A stretch of 32,940 bases of DNA from Sphingomonadaceae bacterium (lineage in GTDB: Bacteria; Pseudomonadota; Alphaproteobacteria; Sphingomonadales; Sphingomonadaceae). This document shows, one piece after another, positions 1 through 8,306 of the stretch (positions are counted from its first letter, which is position 1; the number at the start of each line of letters is the position of its first letter). The stretch is from NCBI GenBank assembly GCA_004282995.1, contig SHLU01000001.1:1-32940 (forward strand), in the 5' to 3' direction. The notes under the pieces are model-generated. The model searched no databases, was not told where the DNA came from, and saw nothing but the letters and a program-made list of their open reading frames with translations. The translations under genes and the position numbers were made by a program.

Positions 1-2176
1 GGCGTGGAGGCGGCGGTGGTGGTTGCGACTGCGCGGGGGAGATAATCCGCGGCCCGGGTGGACGAGGAGTGCTGCGCGGCTGGGGGGGCTCTCCTCCTGT
101 CGCCCGGTTGAGAAAATCGTCGCTGGCTGCCTGTGGACCACCATCGGCCGCCGACTCTGCCGGCTGACGCGGCCGCATCGCATCACCCGGTCGACTGGCT
201 TCGGAAGGCGCGTTGTCGCTCGGCCCTTCGATTCGGCCCGGCTCGATCAGATTGCCTTGCTCATCGATGTAGTAATAGTCTTCCGGGTCGCCGAAATAGA
301 ATTCGTCATCGGGCTCGAGCTGCCATTCCGGCAATTTTAGGTCGGTATCGAACTTTTCGGGCGGACGGTCTTTCACCGCATAGCGCATATAAGCGGCAAA
401 GGCCTCCGCCGGTGCACGACCGCCCTGCAAACCTGCGACGCGGGAATTGTCATCGCGCCCCATCCACACCCCGGTCGTGATGCCGCTTGAAAAGCCGACG
501 AAATAACCGTCCTTGTTTGAACTGGTGGTCCCCGTCTTGCCCGCGACCGGCCGTCCGATCTGGGCCGCGCGACCGGTGCCAGTTGCAACTGCGGCCTGCA
601 AAAGATCGGTCATGCCTGCCGCGACATAGTCCGGCACCAGTTGCACGCTGCGCGATCCTTCGTGCTTGTAGATCGTTTCTCCATCGGCGGTTGTCACCTT
701 GACGATGCCAAATGGTTCCACGCTCTTGCCCTTGGCAGAGACAGCTGCGAAGGCGCGCGTCATGTCGATCAGCCGCACCTCGTTCGACCCCAGAACCATC
801 GATGGATAGGTCGAAATCTCTGTGGTGATGCCGAACCGGCGAGCCATCGAGGCGACCGTGCCGAAGCCCACCTCATAACCGAGTTGCGCGGCGACGGTAT
901 TACGCGAAGTGGCAAAGGCCGTCCGCAGGTTCATTTCCCCGGCATAGCCGCCGCCCGAATTGCGCGGGCTCCAACCGTCGATGGTGGTCTCGGTATCGAC
1001 CACCCGGTCCTCGGGCGTGTAGCCGGCCTCGAGAGCAGCGAGATAGACAAACAGTTTCCACGATGAACCGGGCTGGCGCAGCGCGGTGGTGGCGCGATTG
1101 AAGCTGGTTTCGACGTAGTCGCTGCCGCCGACCAGGGCGAGCACCGCTCCGTCGCGGTCGAGGCTGACCAGTGCCCCCTGGGCACCGCCAGGCGCATTGG
1201 CCTCGATTGCCGCCTGTGCGGCCCGTTGCATCCCGACATCGATCGTCGTCCAGACCGTAATCGGTTCGAACGTTTCGGGCAGCAGGATGTCGAGCTGCGG
1301 CAGGGCCCAGTCGGTGAAATAACGCACCGAGTTCTGCCCCGCCTCCTGCTTTAGCTTGACCGCAGCGACATCGACCGAAGCCTCGCTGGCCGAGATCCGG
1401 CCCTGTTCGCGCATCAGCCGCAGCACAACCCTGGCGCGGTCAACCGCAGCATCGACATCGGCAGTCGGGGAATAACGGCTTGGAGCCTTGACGAGACCGG
1501 CAATGATCGCCGCTTCGGCAACACTCAAGTCGGTGCCGGGATGGCTGAAGAATTTGCGACTTGCACTATCGATGCCGTACGCGCCGCCGCCGAAATAGAC
1601 CTTGTTGAGATAAAGTTCGAGGATCTGTTCCTTGGAAAACTTAGTCTCGAGCGCCAGCGCCAGCACCGCCTCGCGCAGCTTGCGGTCGAGGGTGCGGTTG
1701 GAATTGAGGAAAATGTTGCGCGCGAGCTGCTGGGTAATGGTCGAGGTCGCGGAGATACGTCCATTGCCCGAGGCCGCATCCCATACCGCACGGACAAGAC
1801 CGTAGGGATCAATCCCGATATGCGATTGATAGCGCCGATCCTCGACCGCGATCATCGCATCTTTCATCACCGCCGGGATCTCGCGATGCGGAATCCACTG
1901 GCCGAAACTGGGGCCGAGCTCGAGAATTTCGCTGCCGTCGCGAGCACGCACGACGATTGTCTGCGCGGTCTGAGTTGCCTTCAACTGGCTGAAACTGGGT
2001 AACGATCGGGCCGCGAATAACACCGCAAGGGCGACGAACAGCGCGGCAAGTATGGCCGATGCACCGCCCCATAGGACAATCCGCTTCACCACCCGGCGAA
2101 ACCGGCTTGGCGGATTGGCGGCGGCGTGCCTTCTTGCCTTTTGCGCCGCTTTGCGGCGGCTGCCTCTCTTGGCCAT
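1..2176 (-). CDS. Class A penicillin-binding protein 1A-type, C-terminus cut by the window edge
   Basis: Bifunctional peptidoglycan synthase: a glycosyltransferase polymerises lipid II and a transpeptidase cross-links the stem peptides in the periplasm. I translated 725 codons without a stop; the reading frame runs off the left edge. Residues 1-35 are basic and cytoplasmic, and residues 36-57 form one membrane anchor. The GT51 domain (about 85-255) shows the EDRRYQSHIG motif with catalytic Glu112 and a QILELYLNKVYFGGGAYG motif. The transpeptidase domain (about 310-600) shows the SxxK motif as GSSWK with Ser371, SRN at 424-426 and KTGTT from 547. After residue 640 the chain becomes acidic, then proline-rich, ending in a polyproline run at the edge. 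The start is the only good one: an in-frame TAG lies three codons upstream. Alone on its strand, it is followed across 86 bases by msrB's stop. It belongs to the PBP1A/1C-like class; the exact subclass is not settled. Confidence 0.93.
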   Translation of the reverse strand, partial: MAKRGSRRKAAQKARRHAAANPPSRFRRVVKRIVLWGGASAILAALFVALAVLFAARSLPSFSQLKATQTAQTIVVRARDGSEILELGPSFGQWIPHREIPAVMKDAMIAVEDRRYQSHIGIDPYGLVRAVWDAASGNGRISATSTITQQLARNIFLNSNRTLDRKLREAVLALALETKFSKEQILELYLNKVYFGGGAYGIDSASRKFFSHPGTDLSVAEAAIIAGLVKAPSRYSPTADVDAAVDRARVVLRLMREQGRISASEASVDVAAVKLKQEAGQNSVRYFTDWALPQLDILLPETFEPITVWTTIDVGMQRAAQAAIEANAPGGAQGALVSLDRDGAVLALVGGSDYVETSFNRATTALRQPGSSWKLFVYLAALEAGYTPEDRVVDTETTIDGWSPRNSGGGYAGEMNLRTAFATSRNTVAAQLGYEVGFGTVASMARRFGITTEISTYPSMVLGSNEVRLIDMTRAFAAVSAKGKSVEPFGIVKVTTADGETIYKHEGSRSVQLVPDYVAAGMTDLLQAAVATGTGRAAQIGRPVAGKTGTTSSNKDGYFVGFSSGITTGVWMGRDDNSRVAGLQGGRAPAEAFAAYMRYAVKDRPPEKFDTDLKLPEWQLEPDDEFYFGDPEDYYYIDEQGNLIEPGRIEGPSDNAPSEASRPGDAMRPRQPAESAADGGPQAASDDFLNRATGGEPPQPRSTPRPPGPRIISPAQSQPPPPPPR

Positions 2177-2262
2177 GCGGTTACGCTATCCCGTCACGCA
2201 TGCGGCGCGCATGCAATTGCGATACATCCTGCATAGGCGATGCGTAACGTGCCGTGAACGGT

Positions 2263-2682
2263 CTATTCGCCTTTGTTGTCAGTTGTATCACCCGAGAATT
2301 CGAGCGCTGCGCTGTTGATGCAGTAGCGCAGACCACCCTGGTCGACCGGCCCATCGGGAAACACATGGCCGAGATGTCCATCGCATTTGGCACAGGTGAC
2401 CTCGGTGCGGATCATGCCATGCGTGGTGTCCCGGTGCTCGGCCACGGCATCGCCCATAGATGGCCTGGTGAAGGCCGGCCAGCCGCACCCACTGCTGTAT
2501 TTTGCATCGCTCGCAAACAACTTCTGGCCGCAACCGGCGCAGACATATTCACCCTGCTCGAAGAACTCGTCATATTCCCCGCTGAAGGGGCGCTCGGTGC
2601 CCTTCTCGCGCAGAACGTGATATTGCTGGGGGGTCAGTTCCTCGCTCCATTCGCGTTCGGACTTGTGTTTGGGATCGGCCAT
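2263..2682 (-). CDS. msrB: Peptide-methionine (R)-S-oxide reductase MsrB
   Basis: Reduces the R epimer of methionine sulfoxide in oxidised proteins, normally using thioredoxin as reductant. At 139 residues it has the usual length of a single-domain cytosolic MsrB. Structural zinc ligands are visible as two CxxC pairs, Cys48/Cys51 (CAGC) and Cys97/Cys100 (CAKC). The catalytic cysteine is Cys121 in RYCINSAAL, and Cys66 in SGCGWPAF is at the usual resolving position. The HLGHVFPDGP motif is also present. No signal peptide is seen. An AAGGAG ribosome site lies just before the ATG. It is a separate gene, with no MsrA fusion or neighbour in the window. Confidence 0.97.
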   Translation of the reverse strand: MADPKHKSEREWSEELTPQQYHVLREKGTERPFSGEYDEFFEQGEYVCAGCGQKLFASDAKYSSGCGWPAFTRPSMGDAVAEHRDTTHGMIRTEVTCAKCDGHLGHVFPDGPVDQGGLRYCINSAALEFSGDTTDNKGE

Positions 2683-2741
2683 CGAGCAACTCCTTCACGA
2701 AGGATATGGTGAGCGACCGCGCCCGCCTCAAGCACCGATGA

Positions 2742-3422
2742 TCAGGCGTCGAGCATGGCGTAGTGCGTCGGCGGCTGGATCACTTCCATGCGTTCGCTCA
2801 ACAGCGGGCCAAAGCTGGGCCGGCTCTTGAAGGCCGTGTACCAGTCACGGGTCTGCTCGTGCCCTTTCCAGTCGATCCCCCCGAGATAGTCGGCGACCGA
2901 GATTTGCGCCGCAGCGGCGAGATCGGCCAGGCTCATCTGCGGTCCGGCAAGCCACGGCCGCGTGTCGATCAGATAATCGATATAGTCGAGATGTCCGTGT
3001 GCGAACTTCATCGCTTCGCGCAGCGCCCGACTGTCAGGCGGCTGGCGCAGGATAAGGCGCTTCTTCATCCGTTCGTGCAGCAGCGGCAAGGTAACATCGC
3101 CAAAGAAATTCTCGTCGAACAATGCGACCAGCCGGCGGATTTCCGCACGGTTGGTGGCGGTTCCGTTGATCATTGGCGACTTGTCGACCGTTTCCTCGAA
3201 ATACTCGCAGATCGCGCGGCTGTCAGCGAGCGATATGCGGCGCTCCGGATCGTGAAGAACCGGGGTGCGCCCAGCCGGGTTCATGGCCCAGAATTCATCG
3301 TCGGCCGCCCACGGATCGGCCCGCCACAATTCGTAGCCGACACCCTTTTCGCTCAGCAGCAGGCGGACCTTGCGGCTGAACGGGCAGAGCGGAAATTGGT
3401 AGAGGCGCCACATGGAAAACAT
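2742..3422 (-). CDS. fzlA: Glutathione S-transferase-fold protein, probable FtsZ-binding FzlA
   Basis: A 226-residue protein with an N-terminal thioredoxin-like half (residues 5-85: FPLCPFSRKVRLLLSEKG, then NPAGRTPVL and an ADSRAICEYFEE segment where GSTs bind glutathione) and an all-helical C-terminal half (about 95-215, with SLADLAAAAQISVADYLGG). The short tail ending PPTHYAMLDA resembles the conserved C-terminus of alphaproteobacterial FzlA. In Caulobacter, FzlA is a GST homologue that binds FtsZ, curves its filaments and promotes constriction rather than acting as an enzyme. The assignment rests on this tail and the overall length, so an ordinary GST remains possible. A second ATG three codons in (3413) is an alternative start. 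Confidence 0.68.
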   Translation of the reverse strand: MFSMWRLYQFPLCPFSRKVRLLLSEKGVGYELWRADPWAADDEFWAMNPAGRTPVLHDPERRISLADSRAICEYFEETVDKSPMINGTATNRAEIRRLVALFDENFFGDVTLPLLHERMKKRLILRQPPDSRALREAMKFAHGHLDYIDYLIDTRPWLAGPQMSLADLAAAAQISVADYLGGIDWKGHEQTRDWYTAFKSRPSFGPLLSERMEVIQPPTHYAMLDA

Positions 3423-3464
3423 CTTTGCCGCAATGCAGGCTCCGCGTCCATATGGCGCATTGGC

Positions 3465-3902
3465 TTATCGGACGGAATAGTCACCATCTTCGATAGCGGT
3501 GCCCATCTGGGCTGCCATGTCGCGCAAGGCCGGCAGCATCGCCGCCAGGGCTCCGCTCATCCCGGCCATCCTGTCCATCGCCTGCGGCACTTCCCGGCGG
3601 ATGTCCTGCGGCAGGAATTCCGCTTCCGGAGCAAGGTCGCGCACGGTCTGGTCGGGATCGATGTCATCAATGGGTTCGCCGGCGATTTCCGCCATCGCTT
3701 CGGCCAGCGGCGCTACCTTGAGGTTAAGCAGAACCTGCGACATCGCCGCCAACATCTCGCCGGCCTGCGCCTGGATTGCCGGATTGCGTAATGTCTCGAC
3801 CATCGCGCCGAGTTCTGCGTCGGATTCATTGGTAGTCTGGGCCAGGAGGGGCGCGGGAACGGCGAGCGACAAGGCGGCACCGATGGCTAATATGGGTCGC
3901 AT
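3465..3902 (-). CDS. Exported protein of unknown function, 145 residues
   Basis: I do not recognise the family. The start at 3902 is preferred because a GAGGAAAG ribosome site sits just upstream; a longer reading from 3935 would bury the signal peptide. The first 21 residues, MRPILAIGAALSLAVPAPLLAQ, form a classical signal peptide with a likely cleavage near LLAQ. The mature part is rich in Ala, Met, Glu and Asp, is probably helical, and contains an acidic patch (EPIDDIDPDQTVRDLAPE) and a Met/Ala-rich stretch (AMDRMAGMSGALAAML). It has no cysteine and no obvious catalytic motif. It follows another small exported protein on the same strand by 73 bases, so the two may share a transcript. Confidence 0.72.
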   Translation of the reverse strand: MRPILAIGAALSLAVPAPLLAQTTNESDAELGAMVETLRNPAIQAQAGEMLAAMSQVLLNLKVAPLAEAMAEIAGEPIDDIDPDQTVRDLAPEAEFLPQDIRREVPQAMDRMAGMSGALAAMLPALRDMAAQMGTAIEDGDYSVR

Positions 3903-3975
3903 GGGCTTTCCTCGGTTAGAAGAAGACGTGCCCACCTCCTAGTTCATATGCGGTGACCCGAAGCTGAACGATTGG

Positions 3976-4323
3976 TCAGAAACCCGAGGCATCGAGCAAC
4001 AACAGGCAGCCAGGCATGACGTCGGCGATTGTGTCTTCGTCTCTCAATGTCTGCGCTTCAGACGACAGGACGGCGCTAATTTGCTCACGGGTCAGGCCGG
4101 CCTCTTCCATCGTCTGGGCGCTTGCGCGCACGAAGAACTCCTTCCCGCGCCTAGAGAGAACAGGATAGGCGAGCGCCTCGCTGTTGCCGTCTTCCTGCCT
4201 GCCGGCCACGATGGCAAAAGCAGCAGCACAGCGCATGCTCGTGAGCTGTTGCAGCGATAATTCCGGTTCGGCGGAAGCTTGCGCGGTGAAAACCAGGGTC
4301 GAAGCAATCAGGGCAGTAATCAT
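3976..4323 (-). CDS. Small exported protein of unknown function, 115 residues
   Basis: Not a family I can name. It begins with a short signal peptide, MITALIASTLVFTAQASA, with a likely AxA cleavage after residue 18. The mature domain of about 97 residues contains one cysteine near the start (TSMRCAAAFAIVAG) and one near the end (DVMPGCLLLLD). This pair could form a periplasmic disulfide. The middle is charged and helical (AQTMEEAGLTREQISAVL). The pattern of an N-terminal Cys in MRCAAAFAI and a C-terminal CLLLLD is one I associate with small sphingomonad exported proteins, but this is memory, not evidence. It faces the aldehyde dehydrogenase gene across a 131-base divergent intergenic region. 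Confidence 0.7.
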   Translation of the reverse strand: MITALIASTLVFTAQASAEPELSLQQLTSMRCAAAFAIVAGRQEDGNSEALAYPVLSRRGKEFFVRASAQTMEEAGLTREQISAVLSSEAQTLRDEDTIADVMPGCLLLLDASGF

Positions 4324-4454
4324 GGCCGAGCCCTATAACCGACAAGCTGAACCAATGCTGCCCTTTCTTCAGGATCGGCGAATTCCGGCCGCAAGCCTTT
4401 ACCGAATCGCATCCTATCCCCACACAGATGCCAACAGAATCAAAGGACCCCCAG

Positions 4455-5885
4455 ATGAGCGATTACCCCCAATTGAGCCTGCTGATCGGCGGAGAAACCA
4501 TCACTTCGGGCCGGGAGACTGTCGACGTGCTCGACCCGGCAAGTGGCGAAGCTTTCGCGGCCCTGCCCCGCGCCACCAGCGCCGATCTCGACACAGCGCT
4601 CGGCCATGCGGAAGCAGGCTTTGCCAAGTGGCGCGCAACTTCAGCGGACGAACGCGAGGCCATTCTGCGCAAAGCTGCGGGCCTGATCCGCGAGCGCGCC
4701 AAGGATATCGGCGCGGCGATCACCCGCGAGCAAGGCAAGCCGGTCAAGGAAGCGATCGGCGAGACGATCTATTGTGCCATGTTGCTCGAATTCTATGCGG
4801 GTGAGTGCAAGCGCAACTATGGCCGCACGCTGGTACGTCCGGATGGCCAGCGGGCCGAGGTCCGGCATGAACCCGTCGGGCCGATAGCGGGCTTCAGCGC
4901 GTGGAACTTCCCGGCATTGAATGTGATGCGCAAGATTGGCGGAGCATTGGCAGCGGGCTGCTCGGTCATCGTCAAGCCGAGCGAGGAGACGCCGGCCGGC
5001 GGACTGGCGATGGTCCAGGCCATGCTCGATGCGGGCGTGCCGGGCGAAGCCTGCCAGGCGGTATTCGGCGTGCCCGACGAAATCAGCCGCCACCTGCTGG
5101 GATCGCCGATCATCCGCAAGATGACTTTCACCGGCTCGACCGCCGTTGGCAAACACCTGGCTGCGCTGGCGGCCGAGAACCTGCAGCGCGCAACACTCGA
5201 ACTTGGCGGTCACGGCCCGGTGCTGGTGTTCGAGGATGCCGATATCGACAAGGCGCTCGACACCATGGCGGCAAACAAGTTTCGCAATGCCGGCCAGGTT
5301 TGTGTCAGCCCGACCCGCTTCCTGGTCGAAGAAGGCGTGTTCGAACGCTTCCGTGACGGCTTTGTCGAGCGTGCGAAAGCCATCACGGTCGGCAATGGCA
5401 TGGACAAGGAAACCCAGATGGGGCCGATGGCGAGCGAGCGCGGTCCCGACGGTATCCAGGCCAAGGTCGCTGATGCCAGGGACAAGGGCGGCAGGCTGCT
5501 GGCCGGTGGCGAGCGGATCGGCAACCAGGGCTTCTTTCACCAGCCAACGGTGCTTGCCGAAGTGCCGATCGACGCCGAGATCATGAACGAGGAGCCGTTC
5601 GGCCCCGTCGCCATCATCAACCCGATGCCGGGATATGATGCGATGATCAAAGAAGCCAACCGCCTGCCTTACGGGCTTGCCGCCTATGCCTGGACGCAGA
5701 ACGCTGGCAAGCGCGCGCGGCTCGCCAGCGAGATCGAGAGCGGGATGATCGCCATCAATGGCGGCGGCGTCAGCGCGGTCGACGCTCCGTTCGGCGGGGT
5801 CAAATGGTCGGGCTATGGCCTTGAGGACGGCGCAGAAGGCGTTGCCGCCTGCATGGTCTCCAAGACCGTCCACGAAACTTTCTGA
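4455..5885 (+). CDS. NAD(P)-dependent aldehyde dehydrogenase, succinate-semialdehyde dehydrogenase-like
   Basis: Oxidises an aldehyde to its acid. The 476 residues match the standard ALDH length. Visible landmarks are Asn151 in SAWNFP, the cofactor-binding KPSEETP (from 174), the FTGSTAVGK loop (about 225-233), the general base Glu249 in LELGGHGP and the catalytic Cys283 in NAGQVCVSPTRF. The NEEPFGPV segment near the C-terminus also fits. The VSPTRF context and the FGGVKWSGYGLE tail fit the GabD/succinate-semialdehyde dehydrogenase branch, but the substrate cannot be read from sequence. The ATG at 4455 is chosen because of the AAAGGA ribosome site ahead of it; an in-frame ATG at 4428 is the alternative. 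Only 14 bases separate it from the formaldehyde dehydrogenase gene, which suggests an operon for aldehyde detoxification. Confidence 0.9.
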   Translation: MSDYPQLSLLIGGETITSGRETVDVLDPASGEAFAALPRATSADLDTALGHAEAGFAKWRATSADEREAILRKAAGLIRERAKDIGAAITREQGKPVKEAIGETIYCAMLLEFYAGECKRNYGRTLVRPDGQRAEVRHEPVGPIAGFSAWNFPALNVMRKIGGALAAGCSVIVKPSEETPAGGLAMVQAMLDAGVPGEACQAVFGVPDEISRHLLGSPIIRKMTFTGSTAVGKHLAALAAENLQRATLELGGHGPVLVFEDADIDKALDTMAANKFRNAGQVCVSPTRFLVEEGVFERFRDGFVERAKAITVGNGMDKETQMGPMASERGPDGIQAKVADARDKGGRLLAGGERIGNQGFFHQPTVLAEVPIDAEIMNEEPFGPVAIINPMPGYDAMIKEANRLPYGLAAYAWTQNAGKRARLASEIESGMIAINGGGVSAVDAPFGGVKWSGYGLEDGAEGVAACMVSKTVHETF

Positions 5886-5899
5886 AGGGGTCGCAAGCA

Positions 5900-7006
5900 A
5901 TGAAGACTCGCGCCGCCGTCGCATTCGAAGCCAAACAACCGCTCGAAATCGTCGAACTTGATCTTGAAGGTCCAAAGACCGGCGAAGTGCTCGTCGAAAT
6001 CATGGCGACCGGCATCTGCCACACCGACGCCTACACGCTCGACGGACTCGATTCGGAGGGAATATTCCCCTCGGTCCTGGGTCACGAGGGCTGCGGCGTT
6101 GTGCGCGAAGTGGGCGCCGGGGTGACTTCAGTTGTGCCGGGCGATCATGTGATCCCGCTCTACACGCCCGAATGTCGCCAGTGCAAAATGTGCCTCTCGG
6201 GCAAGACCAATCTGTGCAGCGCCATCCGTGCCACACAGGGGCAGGGATTGATGCCCGACGGAACCAGCCGGTTCTCCTACAAGGGCGAGACGATCTATCA
6301 CTACATGGGCTGCTCGACCTTCTCCAACTTCACGGTTTTGCCCGAAATCGCTGTCGCCAAGATTCGCGAAGACGCGCCGTTCGATACCACCTGCTACGTC
6401 GGCTGCGGAGTGACCACGGGGGTCGGCGCAGCACTCAACACCGCCAAGGTCCAGCCGGGCGACAATGTCGTTGTCTTTGGCCTCGGCGGGATCGGTCTCA
6501 ATGTCCTGCAAGGCGCGAAGATGGCCGGGGCCGACCGCATCGTCGGGGTCGACATCAATCCGTCCAAGGAGGAATGGGGCCGCAAGTTCGGCATGACCGA
6601 TTTCGTCAATCCGAAAGAGACCAGCGACGTCGTGGGGTATCTCGTTGAATTGCTCGATGGCGGGGCCGATTACAGCTTTGACTGCACCGGCAACACCGAC
6701 GTCATGCGTCAGGCGCTCGAATGCTGCCACAAGGGTTGGGGCACCTCCATCATCATCGGCGTGGCCGAGGCGGGCAAGGAGATCTCGACCCGTCCTTTCC
6801 AGCTGGTGACCGGGCGCAACTGGCGCGGGACCGCCTTTGGAGGGGCCAAGGGACGAACAGACGTTCCGAAGATCGTCGACTGGTACATGAACGGCAAGAT
6901 CGCCATCGATCCGATGATTACCCACCGCCTCTCGCTCGACGAGATCAACAAGGGCTTCGACTTGATGCATTCCGGTGAGAGCATCCGCGCCGTGGTGGTT
7001 TACTGA
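5900..7006 (+). CDS. frmA: S-(hydroxymethyl)glutathione dehydrogenase / class III alcohol dehydrogenase
   Basis: Oxidises the spontaneous adduct of formaldehyde and glutathione to S-formylglutathione with NAD; the class also reduces S-nitrosoglutathione. The 368-residue zinc ADH has catalytic-zinc ligands Cys40 (GICHTDAY), His62 (GHEGCG) and Cys169 (GCGVTTG). It has a structural zinc site of Cys92, Cys95, Cys98 and Cys106. The Rossmann GLGGIG at 194-199 binds NAD. The RATQGQGLMPDGTSRF stretch after residue 110 is diagnostic for the class III glutathione-binding site, which separates it from ordinary ethanol dehydrogenases. A GAAGGGG ribosome site precedes the ATG. With the VOC protein and the S-formylglutathione hydrolase downstream it makes a complete glutathione-dependent route from formaldehyde to formate. 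Confidence 0.97.
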   Translation: MKTRAAVAFEAKQPLEIVELDLEGPKTGEVLVEIMATGICHTDAYTLDGLDSEGIFPSVLGHEGCGVVREVGAGVTSVVPGDHVIPLYTPECRQCKMCLSGKTNLCSAIRATQGQGLMPDGTSRFSYKGETIYHYMGCSTFSNFTVLPEIAVAKIREDAPFDTTCYVGCGVTTGVGAALNTAKVQPGDNVVVFGLGGIGLNVLQGAKMAGADRIVGVDINPSKEEWGRKFGMTDFVNPKETSDVVGYLVELLDGGADYSFDCTGNTDVMRQALECCHKGWGTSIIIGVAEAGKEISTRPFQLVTGRNWRGTAFGGAKGRTDVPKIVDWYMNGKIAIDPMITHRLSLDEINKGFDLMHSGESIRAVVVY

Positions 7007-7071
7007 TCCCAAGCGGCTTGACCGCACGACAGCATAAGGACAGGTAGCAAAACGCAACCCTAAGAGGAGAG

Positions 7072-7458
7072 ATGAAGATGTTCAGTCACGTGATGCTGGG
7101 AGCCGACGATATCGACGCCGCAAAGAAATTCTACGATGCCACCTTCAAGGCGCTTGGCGGGCGCGAAGCCACGGTCGATCCCAAAGGGCGGCTTATCTAC
7201 ATTCACAATGGCGGCGTTTTTCTTGTCTCCAAACCGATTGACGGCAAGCCGGCGACCTGCGCCAATGGCGGCACCATCGGCTTTGCTGTCGAAAGCGAGG
7301 AGCAGGGCCAGGCCTGGCACGACGCTGGCGTCGCCAACGGCGGCACCGCTATCGAAGACCCGCCCGGTATCCGCGAAAGCGAGATCGGCAAGATGTATCT
7401 GGCCTATCTGCGCGATCCGGCTGGCAACAAGATCTGCGTCATGAAACGCATGGGCTGA
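7072..7458 (+). CDS. VOC (glyoxalase/bleomycin-resistance fold) protein in the formaldehyde operon
   Basis: A 128-residue single VOC unit with two beta-alpha-beta-beta-beta modules. The first runs from MFSHVMLGADDIDAAKKFYD, and the second ends with the typical YLRDPAGNKICVM. The His in FSHVML and the Glu/Asp positions of the last strands are where VOC proteins bind a divalent metal. Family knowledge gives glyoxalases, dioxygenases and thiol-conjugating enzymes; the exact reaction is not visible. It sits 65 bases after frmA and 11 bases before the S-formylglutathione hydrolase gene, with its own AGAGGAGAG ribosome site. This suggests a role in glutathione-hemithioacetal chemistry, which is inference. 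A neighbouring in-frame ATG at 7078 is an equally possible start. Confidence 0.88.
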   Translation: MKMFSHVMLGADDIDAAKKFYDATFKALGGREATVDPKGRLIYIHNGGVFLVSKPIDGKPATCANGGTIGFAVESEEQGQAWHDAGVANGGTAIEDPPGIRESEIGKMYLAYLRDPAGNKICVMKRMG

Positions 7459-7469
7459 CGTCGCATCCT

Positions 7470-8306
7470 ATGGAAGTACTGAGTGAAAACCAGAGCTTCG
7501 GCGGAGTGCAGGGAGTTTACTCCCACGCCTCCGCCGAAACCGGTACGGAGATGACATTCTCGGTCTACCTGCCGCCGCAGGCGCGGGACGGGGCGGTGCC
7601 GGTGCTGTGGTATTTGTCAGGCCTCACTTGCACTCATGCCAATGTCACCGAGAAGGGCGAATTTCGAGCGGCCTGCGCGAATGCCGGGATCGCCTTCATC
7701 GCGCCCGACACTTCGCCGCGCGGCGACGAAGTACCTGATGCCGATAGCGAATATGACTTCGGCAAGGGCGCAGGCTTCTATGTTGATGCAACGCGTGAGC
7801 CATGGCGCAAGAACTACCGGATGCGCAGCTATATCGAGCGCGAATTGCCAAAGCTGGTCGCTGCCAAGTTTCCGGTCGATATCGAACGGCAATCGATCTC
7901 CGGACATTCGATGGGCGGGCACGGAGCGCTTACCATCGGCTTGCGGAATCCCGGACGTTTTCGCGCCATCAGCGCCTTTAGCCCGATCGTCGCGCCGAGC
8001 CATGTGCCGTGGGGCGACAAGGCACTGGGCCGCTTTCTCGGCGAAGATCGCAGTAGCTGGCGCGAATATGATGCTGTGGCGCTGATCGAAGACGGCGCCC
8101 GCCACGAGCATATCCTTGTCGACCAGGGCACCGCCGACGATTTCCTGCACGAACAACTCAAAACCGGCCTGCTAGCTCTCGCCGCAAAAAAAGCCGGGAT
8201 GAATGCGACGATCCGGATGCAGGAGGGCTACGACCACTCCTATTACTTCATTTCGACCTTCATGGCCGAGCATGTCGCGTGGCACGCAGAGCGGCTCGCC
8301 AATTAG
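7470..8306 (+). CDS. fghA: S-formylglutathione hydrolase
   Basis: Hydrolyses S-formylglutathione to formate and glutathione, the last step of glutathione-dependent formaldehyde removal. The 278-residue alpha/beta hydrolase has the nucleophile Ser147 in GHSMGGHGA, an acid at about Asp223 in DQGTADDF and His256 in EGYDHSYYF. The WYLSGLTCTHANVTEKGEF segment (oxyanion region) and PDTSPRGDEVP are near-invariant in the esterase D family. Its length equals that of the family. The ribosome site is weak, and the gene starts 11 bases after the VOC stop, so it is probably translated from the shared transcript. Its stop overlaps tail-to-tail with metW on the other strand by 4 bases. Confidence 0.97.
   Translation: MEVLSENQSFGGVQGVYSHASAETGTEMTFSVYLPPQARDGAVPVLWYLSGLTCTHANVTEKGEFRAACANAGIAFIAPDTSPRGDEVPDADSEYDFGKGAGFYVDATREPWRKNYRMRSYIERELPKLVAAKFPVDIERQSISGHSMGGHGALTIGLRNPGRFRAISAFSPIVAPSHVPWGDKALGRFLGEDRSSWREYDAVALIEDGARHEHILVDQGTADDFLHEQLKTGLLALAAKKAGMNATIRMQEGYDHSYYFISTFMAEHVAWHAERLAN

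Noticed and set aside
4641..5975. A 444-codon open frame on the minus strand
   Set aside because: Antisense to the aldehyde dehydrogenase, whose catalytic residues are all visible. The antisense protein has no recognisable motif.
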